Assembly (NCBI GenBank): GCA_002348365.1 | Contig: DEBC01000040.1 | Coordinates: forward strand, 1-12,398 | Source of the DNA: Alphaproteobacteria bacterium UBA2966 | Lineage (GTDB): Bacteria; Pseudomonadota; Alphaproteobacteria; UBA2966 | DNA: 12,398 bases | Direction: 5' to 3' | In this document: positions 6,916-12,398 of the stretch, piece by piece | Numbering within the stretch: the stretch's first letter is position 1 | Layout: each line of letters begins with the position of its first letter | Translations under genes and position numbers: made by a program | The notes under the pieces: generated by a model | Told to the model about the DNA's origin: nothing | Database searches by the model: none | The model's input: only the letters and a program-made list of their open reading frames with translations

Positions 6916-9446
6916 GCGTCGGCGAAGCACCCCATAAGGAAAACGTCGAGTATCCACCAGAGCTGCTCGACGACACGGAAGACACCAATTTCGTCCCTGC
7001 ACCGTGTCAGGTGGCCTGTCCGATCGGAACGGATGCCCCGTCCTACATCGGCTATATCTGGGAGAACAAGGTCGAGGAGGCGTTCGAGGCCATCACCGCG
7101 ACCAACCCATTCAGTTCGATCTGTGGTCGCGTCTGCGATGCGCCGTGCGAACCGGCCTGTCGGCGCGCGGATTCCGACGGCCCAATCGCGATCCGCAATC
7201 TCAAGCGCTTCGTCATGGATCAGCTCGGCAAGGATTTCCACCTGCCACCCGTTGAAGTGACGAAGAGTCAGACCGTGGGCATCGTTGGTTCCGGGCCGGC
7301 CGGCATGACCGCTGCGCAGGACCTCGCCGAAGCGGGCTATGAGGTGCACCTTTACGAGATGACGGACCGCCTGGGCGGCATGATGGTCTGGGGAATCCCG
7401 GCCTTCCGGCTCCCCGTTGGTATCATCCAGGAAGACATGGACAGGATCCTGAATCACTGTCCGGGCATCAAGGTTCACTACAACACAGCACTGGGCCAGG
7501 ACTTCACGCTCGACGAACTCAAGGAACGACATGACGCGGTCCTGCTGTGCATCGGATCGTGGTGGGGCAAAACCATGGGCGTGCCCGGTGACGACGACCC
7601 GCGTGTCATTGACGGCGTGTCCTTCCTTCGGCGGGTCAACGGGGGTGAGCGCCCGGAACTTCCGGAAACGGTTGTTGTTGTTGGCGGCGGTGATGTCGCC
7701 ATGGATGCCTGCCGTGTCGCCAAGCGCCTGCCCGGCTGCAAGCACGTCAAGGTTGTCTACCGCCGGGGTCCAGAAGAGATTCCGGCGCGAAAGGACGAAC
7801 TTCACGGTGCCATCAAGGAAGACATCGAGTTTGTCTACAACACACAGCAGGTGGCTGTCGTATCGAGCTGCAACGAGATTGCGCTGCGCTGTGTCATCAC
7901 CCAAATGGGCGAACCCGACGAGGACGGTCGCCGCAGGGCGATACCTGTGGACGGTACTGAGCATGATATTCCCTGTGGCATGGTGATCTCGGCGGTCGGC
8001 CAGAAGGCGGAAAGCGATCACCTCGACGAACTCGGCATGATGGATTGGGATCGTATCGAGGCTGATTTCGCCTCGATGCGGACCACCGACCCGAATGTAT
8101 TCGCCGCCGGGGACGGCGCCTTTGGTGGATCGACCATCGTCATCGCGATGGAACACGGGCACCGGGCCGCCTACTACGTCAAAGCGTATCTCGAAGGCGA
8201 TGAGAACCCGGCAGCTTATCGCACGCCTTATCGCACCCGGCGGGTGCCCGTTGCTCAGGACGCCAACTGGGAACTGTTTCCGCGGCAGGAACAAGAGTTC
8301 CACGGCCTCGGCGAGAACCCGGTGGAATTCCCCGAGATCGAATCGCGATACGACGAACAGGCGGCACGGGACGAGGCGGCGCGCTGCTACCGATGTGATG
8401 CCGAGAATGGTTCGGCGGATTACACCGTCTGGAATCGCGAAGACATTTTTGCCATGGCGCGCATGGCGCCGTCGGACACGGACAAGCAATCCGCGATGCT
8501 GTCAAAGCGGATGCAGAATCGCCAGAACCCGTTCCCGGAGGATCGCCCGGCGACGGTCGATGATCTGGTGTTCCTGTCGGCCAACCTGTCTCGATTGGTG
8601 ATCGACCCCTACCGGGATTCTTGCGTCACCGAGACGGGCATGATGGATGGCTCCCTGGTGATGAAATACCCCTTGATGGTGACGGGTTTCGATGCCGTGG
8701 ACGAGAACGTGTGTAACGGGCTTGCGGCGGGTATGGCCGAATCGAACGCCGCCTATCTCGGGTTCCGTCGGTTGCATCCGGATGTTCCGTGGCTGCAACT
8801 CGTCGTTCCGGGGGAAAACGAGCCCGACCCGGATGCTGCGGCGCTCATCTACGTAACCAGTGAAACATTCCGGCCAGTCCCGACAGAGCGGTCCCGCGAA
8901 GGGCAGGCTCTCGGCCTGGTCGTTCGTACCTCCAATGTCAACGAGGCCGTGCCTTTCGCGCTTGAACACGGATTTGACCTTCTGGTCACCGATTCTACGA
9001 TCGGGGTTGAAACCGAGTGGCCGGAACTCGAGGGCGCGCCGGACCTGACCGTGGTGCGGGACACCGTCCTCAAGTTGCGCGAGCTCAAACGCGAGGGTGA
9101 TATCGATATCGCCTACTTCGGCGGCATTCGCTCGGGCACCGATCTGGCCAAGTTGCTCGGCCTCGGCAGTCATGTGGGTGTGGTCGGGGTGTCCATGGGA
9201 TTGGCCCTCGGCGGCGAGATCGTGCCGTCAGGAAACCGGCAGGCCATCGCGTTTCCTCCCGATCTGACACAGGAAGATCTGAGTACCGGTGCCGCGAACT
9301 ATCTCAAGGCATCGAACAGCGAATGTTCAATGATGGCCCGCTGTGCCGGCAAGACCAACGTGCACAACATCGAACCCGAAGACCTGAGGTCCATTACAAT
9401 TGCCACCGCCGACGCCACGGGTATTCTGCTCGTGGGGACTCAGTAA
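6912..9446 (+). CDS. GltD-like NAD(P)H flavin oxidoreductase fused to a degenerate FMN glutamate-synthase-like barrel
   Basis: 844 residues; its ATG overlaps the upstream stop (ATGA). Residues 25-110 hold an N-terminal Fe-S region with C32, C36, C71, C75, C79 and C83 (PCQVACP, CGRVCDAPCEPAC). FAD-binding GIVGSGPAGMTAA is at 123-135, NAD(P)-binding VVVVGGGDVAMDAC at 254-267, the second FAD motif VFAAGDGAFGG at 396-406, and the end motif ARCYRC has C492/C495. This is a complete GltD-like reductase. Residues about 500-844 resemble the barrel of the preceding protein: PLMVTGFD versus PVMIAPMS, FDLLVTDSTIG versus FDFIELDGMQG, YFGGIRSGTDLAKLLGLGS versus MGGIKDGIDTVKSLALGAD. The ENTGEGG and PGFGGQ motifs and the C-x5-C-x4-C cysteines are gone. 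The C-terminal domain is probably structural or regulatory; the reductase should feed electrons to the FMN synthase. Confidence 0.88.
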   Translation: MSVGEAPHKENVEYPPELLDDTEDTNFVPAPCQVACPIGTDAPSYIGYIWENKVEEAFEAITATNPFSSICGRVCDAPCEPACRRADSDGPIAIRNLKRFVMDQLGKDFHLPPVEVTKSQTVGIVGSGPAGMTAAQDLAEAGYEVHLYEMTDRLGGMMVWGIPAFRLPVGIIQEDMDRILNHCPGIKVHYNTALGQDFTLDELKERHDAVLLCIGSWWGKTMGVPGDDDPRVIDGVSFLRRVNGGERPELPETVVVVGGGDVAMDACRVAKRLPGCKHVKVVYRRGPEEIPARKDELHGAIKEDIEFVYNTQQVAVVSSCNEIALRCVITQMGEPDEDGRRRAIPVDGTEHDIPCGMVISAVGQKAESDHLDELGMMDWDRIEADFASMRTTDPNVFAAGDGAFGGSTIVIAMEHGHRAAYYVKAYLEGDENPAAYRTPYRTRRVPVAQDANWELFPRQEQEFHGLGENPVEFPEIESRYDEQAARDEAARCYRCDAENGSADYTVWNREDIFAMARMAPSDTDKQSAMLSKRMQNRQNPFPEDRPATVDDLVFLSANLSRLVIDPYRDSCVTETGMMDGSLVMKYPLMVTGFDAVDENVCNGLAAGMAESNAAYLGFRRLHPDVPWLQLVVPGENEPDPDAAALIYVTSETFRPVPTERSREGQALGLVVRTSNVNEAVPFALEHGFDLLVTDSTIGVETEWPELEGAPDLTVVRDTVLKLRELKREGDIDIAYFGGIRSGTDLAKLLGLGSHVGVVGVSMGLALGGEIVPSGNRQAIAFPPDLTQEDLSTGAANYLKASNSECSMMARCAGKTNVHNIEPEDLRSITIATADATGILLVGTQ

Positions 9447-9567
9447 CGTGTGGGCGGACAAATTTTTGTTCTGATGTAAGTCCCGCCTCTATTTCCCTAC
9501 CGCGGTGAAATTCATAAACTGCGGCACTTCTGGAGACAGCAAAAAAGAATTCAGGGAGGAAATCGAT
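9447..9567 (+). promoter_or_regulatory. Leader of the glutamine-synthetase-like gene with palindromes and strong RBS
   Basis: This 121-base gap is the only sizeable spacer between structural genes of the cluster. It contains an ACAAA/TTTGT palindrome (9458-9462 with 9465-9469), flanked by an imperfect GGCGGAC/GTCCCGCC pair (9453-9459 with 9480-9487). TGAAATTCA lies at 9506-9514 inside a CCGC/GCGG dyad (9500-9503 with 9521-9524), and a strong Shine-Dalgarno AGGGAGGA lies at 9553-9560. TGAAATTCA echoes the palindrome before the amidotransferase gene. A separate promoter or regulated translation is plausible; no clear -35/-10 pair or sigma-54 site was found. Confidence 0.4.
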
Positions 9568-10887
9568 ATGGCTGTCGATCTGGCTAAGGTCGCCAAGGAA
9601 CGAAAGATCAAATATTTCCTCGTCAGCTTTGTCGACATGTTCGGCAATTTGCGGGCAAAGCTGGTGCCGTCGCGGGCGATCGGAGGAATGCAGAAGGAAG
9701 GCGCAGGGTTTGCCGGGTTTGCGGCCTGGCTCGACATGACGCCCGCCGACCCCGACATGTTCGGTGTTCCTGACCCGGATAGCTTCATTCAACTTCCCTG
9801 GAAGAAGGACGTTGCCTGGGTTGCCGCAGACTTGTGGATGGGCGGCAAGGAAGTTGAGGCCTCGCCCCGTATCATGCTCAAGCGGCAGATTGAGAAGGCG
9901 GCGAAGAAGGGCTATCGCCTGAAAACGGGCGTGGAAGCCGAATATTTTCTCATCTCAGCGGACGGCTCGGAGATCTCCGACCCCTTCGACACCCAGGAAA
10001 AGCCCTGCTACGACCAACAGGCCTTGATGCGTCGCTACGATGTGGTCAGCGAGATTTGCGATGCGATGAACGAGTTGGGCTGGGGCCCATATCAGAATGA
10101 CCATGAGGACGCCAACGGCCAGTTCGAGATGAACTGGGACTACGACGACTGTCTTGTCACGGCGGATCGTCACGCGTTCTTCAAGTTCATGGTCAAATCG
10201 ATCGCCGAGAAGCATGGCCTGCGCGCCACGTTCATGCCCAAGCCGTTCCCCAACCTCACAGGTAACGGTTGCCACGCTCATGCGTCGCTCTGGGACAAGG
10301 CAGGCCGAAAGAATCTGTTCGACGACAAGAAGGATGAAATGGGCCTGTCCAAGCTGGCCTACAACTTCCTGGGCGGCGTGCTGAATTCAGCGGGTCCGTT
10401 GTGTGCGTTCTTCAACCCGACCGTCAATTCCTACAAGCGCATCAACGCCCCCGCGACGCTGTCAGGCGCCAGCTGGTCGCCGAATTCAATCACTTACGGC
10501 GGCAACAACCGGACGCACATGGTGCGCATTCCCGACCCGGGTCGGTTCGAGTTCCGTCTGATGGACGGGTCCGCAAATCCTTATCTTCTGCAGGCGGGAG
10601 TCCTGGCGGCCGGACTCGACGGCATGCGCAACAAGCGGGACCCTGGCAAGCGGCTCGACGTCAACATGTACAAACATCGGCGTGCGTCTGAATTGCGTCG
10701 TCTTCGAGTCCAGAAGCTGCCGCTCAACATGCTCGATGCCCTGCGGTTGCTCGACAAGAGCAAGATACTGCGGGAGGAGATGGGCGATGAACCGATTGAC
10801 AGCTACATCAAGCTGAGAATGGAAGATTGGTACAGCTATTCAACTCATCTCACAGACTGGGAGCGCGAGCACACACTCGACTGCTAG
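9568..10887 (+). CDS. glnT: GlnT/GmaS-type glutamine synthetase family ligase (type III annotation)
   Basis: 439 residues. An N-terminal beta-grasp domain (about 12-100) includes KYFLVSFVDMFGNLRAKLVP. The catalytic domain shows GVEAEYFLIS 121-130, NDHEDANGQFEMN 177-189, GNGCHAHASLWD 232-243, NPTVNSYKRINAP 283-295, and NNRTHMVRIP with GRFEFRLMDGSANPYL (313-340). These carry the metal-binding Glu residues, the ATP/glutamate-site His and the Arg residues of GS. It closely resembles rhizobial GlnT and methylotroph gamma-glutamylmethylamide synthetase, which ligate ammonia or an amine to glutamate with ATP. The GS-I adenylylation motif (NLYDLP type) is absent. The start at 9568 follows AGGGAGGA by 7 bases; ATG 9505 would add 21 unlike residues. 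Which amine it uses cannot be told from sequence. It is the last gene of the cluster. Confidence 0.93.
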   Translation: MAVDLAKVAKERKIKYFLVSFVDMFGNLRAKLVPSRAIGGMQKEGAGFAGFAAWLDMTPADPDMFGVPDPDSFIQLPWKKDVAWVAADLWMGGKEVEASPRIMLKRQIEKAAKKGYRLKTGVEAEYFLISADGSEISDPFDTQEKPCYDQQALMRRYDVVSEICDAMNELGWGPYQNDHEDANGQFEMNWDYDDCLVTADRHAFFKFMVKSIAEKHGLRATFMPKPFPNLTGNGCHAHASLWDKAGRKNLFDDKKDEMGLSKLAYNFLGGVLNSAGPLCAFFNPTVNSYKRINAPATLSGASWSPNSITYGGNNRTHMVRIPDPGRFEFRLMDGSANPYLLQAGVLAAGLDGMRNKRDPGKRLDVNMYKHRRASELRRLRVQKLPLNMLDALRLLDKSKILREEMGDEPIDSYIKLRMEDWYSYSTHLTDWEREHTLDC

Positions 10888-10911
10888 CGCTCAGAATCAG
10901 GACAATCGATG

Positions 10912-10950
10912 CGGCCGGCAGGTATCCCCTGCCGGCCGTTTCTTGTTTTG
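10912..10950 (+). terminator. Strong intrinsic terminator after the glutamine-synthetase-like gene
   Basis: A perfect 11-bp GC-rich stem (10912-10922 with 10928-10938) has the 5-base loop TATCC and is followed by TTTCTTGTTTTG. It lies 24 bases after the stop at 10887, and its T-tract ends 8 bases before the convergent znuB stop. The T-tract is only on the plus strand, so it mainly ends the glutamate-synthase-like operon. Confidence 0.9.
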
Positions 10951-10957
10951 GGTTCGC

Positions 10958-11749
10958 TCAGCCCGTCTGTCGCCGGGGAGTCGCGAGACTGCCGAAAAAC
11001 AGCAATGTCGCGACCGCGACGATGGAAGGTCCCGCAGGCGTATCCCATTGTAGCGACGCCGCCAGTCCCGCAGCAACGGAGATGCTGCCGATCAAGGTAC
11101 CCAGTCCGGCCATCTGTTCGGGCGTCGTGGAGAACCGGCGCGCCGTCGCGGGCGGGATGATCAGCAGAGACACGATCAGAAGGATTCCAACAATCTTCAT
11201 CGCCACTGCGATAACGATGGAGAGCAACAACACGAACAGGAAGCGGATACGGGCAACCGGAACCCCATCCACGCGGGCGAGGTCTTCGTGCACCGTAATC
11301 GAGAGCAACGGACGCCAAATGACGGCGAGGCTGGCGAATACTGCGATACCGCCGCCCCACACCCACAATACATCCCACGGCGTCACGGCGAGGATATCGC
11401 CGAACAGATAACCGACCAGATCAATGCGGACCGTCTCCATGAAGGCGACCGCGATAAGGCCGGCAGCAAGTGCCGCATGCGCTAGAATTCCGAGCAGCGT
11501 GTCGTCGGCAAGCGTTCGCTGGCGCTGCATTGCGAACAACGTTAAGCCGACGAGAACGCAGACGACGATAACCGCGAGCACGAGATCAATCGAAAGCAGG
11601 AAACCGACCACGACTCCCAAGAGGGCGGCATGGGCAAGGGTTGCGCCAAAGAAGGCCATCCGGCGCCAGACGATGAAGCAGCCCACCGGTGCCGACACCA
11701 GGGCTACTCCGAGGCCGGCGATCACGGCTCGGATGAAAAAATCATCCAT
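10958..11749 (-). CDS. znuB: Zinc ABC transporter permease ZnuB
   Basis: 263 residues, mostly hydrophobic, with about eight membrane helices, the usual length for ZnuB-type permeases (ABC-3 family). Recognisable stretches are the MAFFGATLAHAALLGV region (31-46), LADDTLLGILAHAALA (80-95), and the family signature KIVGILLIVSLLIIPPATAR (185-204). It forms the inner-membrane channel for zinc or manganese delivered by a ZnuA-type binding protein, energised by ZnuC. The start at 11749 (MDDFFIRAVIAG) overlaps the end of znuC by 8 bases (ATGGATGA), so the pair is translationally coupled. The in-frame ATG at 11899 would add 50 residues that are a shadow of znuC. Zinc rather than manganese is favoured by the His-rich znuC tail, but this is not proven. 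Confidence 0.92.
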   Translation of the reverse strand: MDDFFIRAVIAGLGVALVSAPVGCFIVWRRMAFFGATLAHAALLGVVVGFLLSIDLVLAVIVVCVLVGLTLFAMQRQRTLADDTLLGILAHAALAAGLIAVAFMETVRIDLVGYLFGDILAVTPWDVLWVWGGGIAVFASLAVIWRPLLSITVHEDLARVDGVPVARIRFLFVLLLSIVIAVAMKIVGILLIVSLLIIPPATARRFSTTPEQMAGLGTLIGSISVAAGLAASLQWDTPAGPSIVAVATLLFFGSLATPRRQTG

Positions 11750-12398
11750 GATCGTGATCGGTGTGATCCACCGTTTCGCCTGCGAGATCATGATGGTGGT
11801 CGTGATCGTGGGTGTAGACGGCCAGCGAATGGCGGAGCTCGGTTCCGAACAGGGCGAGGTACTCCGGGTGTTGGGCCACCGCCTCTGGTTGACCTGCACA
11901 GCAAATGTGGTGGTTCAGGCACAACACCTGATCCGTGGCTGCCATGACCAGATGCAGATCGTGCGAAACTAGCAGGACGCTGCACCCGCGTTGGTCGCGG
12001 ATCTTTCGGATAAGGTCGTACAGTTCACCCTGTCCCATGACGTCGACCCCGGCGCTTGGTTCGTCAAGTACCAGGAGGTCGGGTTGACCCAGTAGCGCGC
12101 GGGCTAGCAAAACGCGGCGTGCCTCGCCGCCGGACAGAGTTTGAAATGGATTGTCGATGACGTATTCGACGCCGACCTCGGCCAAGGCGTCCAGCGCATC
12201 GCGCTCGCTACCCGCCTCTCTCAGAGACAGAAACCGTCGTACGGTGAGAGGCAAGGTTAGATCGACCGTCAGGTGCTGTGGCATGTAGCCAATGCGGACA
12301 CCGGACTTCCTATGGACTCCGCCCGCGTCGACCTTCGTAAGTCCCAGGGCGACCTTAACCAGCGTTGTCTTTCCTGACCCGTTCGGTCCAATCAGGGT
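11742..12398 (-). CDS. znuC: Zinc ABC transporter ATP-binding protein ZnuC (5' end outside window)
   Basis: The frame stays open from the stop at 11742 to the window edge, giving 218 residues; the true start is beyond 12398. Reading past the internal ATG at 12284 reveals the Walker A motif GPNGSGKTT at visible residues 4-12. Then come the Q-loop YMPQ (38-41), ABC signature LSGGEARRVLLARAL, Walker B LLVLDEPSAGVD and the H-loop VSHD. All ATPase motifs are intact. The last 24 residues are rich in His and Asp (eight His, e.g. HDHDHHHD and DHTDHDHG), a likely metal-binding tail seen in some ZnuC proteins. It overlaps znuB by 8 bases. znuA or zur would be expected beyond the window but cannot be seen. 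Confidence 0.93.
   Translation of the reverse strand, partial: TLIGPNGSGKTTLVKVALGLTKVDAGGVHRKSGVRIGYMPQHLTVDLTLPLTVRRFLSLREAGSERDALDALAEVGVEYVIDNPFQTLSGGEARRVLLARALLGQPDLLVLDEPSAGVDVMGQGELYDLIRKIRDQRGCSVLLVSHDLHLVMAATDQVLCLNHHICCAGQPEAVAQHPEYLALFGTELRHSLAVYTHDHDHHHDLAGETVDHTDHDHG

Noticed and set aside
6888..8489. 533-codon open frame on the minus strand
   Set aside because: It lies fully antisense to the intact GltD-like gene, is His/Arg-rich in a way typical of shadow frames, and has no recognisable domain.
10827..11411. 194-codon plus-strand frame across the end of the ligase gene and znuB
   Set aside because: It runs through the terminator hairpin and antisense to znuB; composition is that of a shadow frame.

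Overview
The window reads as chromosomal DNA of an alphaproteobacterium, probably Rhodospirillales-like. It is GC-rich and densely packed, with many start/stop overlaps. The glutamine-synthetase-like and amidotransferase proteins resemble the rhizobial GlnT/Glx and methylotroph Mgs families. The taxonomic call rests on family resemblance only. No mobile element, CRISPR array or RNA gene was recognised.

Layout. (1) 48-1085, minus strand: a persulfide-dioxygenase-type metallo-beta-lactamase fused to a rhodanese domain. (2) 1086-1800: a GC-rich leader, a short ORF (1258-1446) that looks like the detached C-terminal tail of an Amt ammonium transporter, a 73-residue one-helix membrane protein, and a strong intrinsic terminator. 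(3) 1803-3917: a two-helix membrane protein with a PH-like domain, an EamA/DMT exporter, and an XRE-cupin regulator overlapping the exporter by 14 bases. (4) 3918-4033: a regulatory gap with a 12-bp palindrome overlapping a perfect 13-bp inverted repeat. (5) 4034-9446: three overlapping genes that together make an unusual glutamate-synthase-like enzyme. They are a class II amidotransferase, a GXGXG-FMN synthase fusion, and a GltD-like flavoprotein fused to a second, degenerate FMN-synthase barrel. (6) 9568-10887: a GlnT/GmaS-type glutamine synthetase homologue with a strong RBS, then a strong terminator. (7) 10958-12398, minus strand: znuB and the 3' part of znuC, convergent with the cluster.

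How the genes may work together. The best candidate for something new is block 3-6. In classical GOGAT, one GltB polypeptide carries amidotransferase, FMN and GXGXG domains, and GltD feeds it electrons. In the N-methylglutamate synthase and Glx systems the same GltB parts are split over three genes and no GltD is present in those sets. Here the amidotransferase is free, GXGXG and FMN domains are fused in the reverse of the GltB order, and a GltD-like reductase is present. That reductase carries an extra FMN-type barrel that has lost the iron-sulfur cysteines and the catalytic-site motifs of its neighbour. A GS-like ligase follows. I infer a redox-driven, gamma-glutamyl-linked ammonia or amine assimilation pathway controlled by the cupin regulator, with the exporter as a possible partner. 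The actual substrate cannot be read from the sequence.
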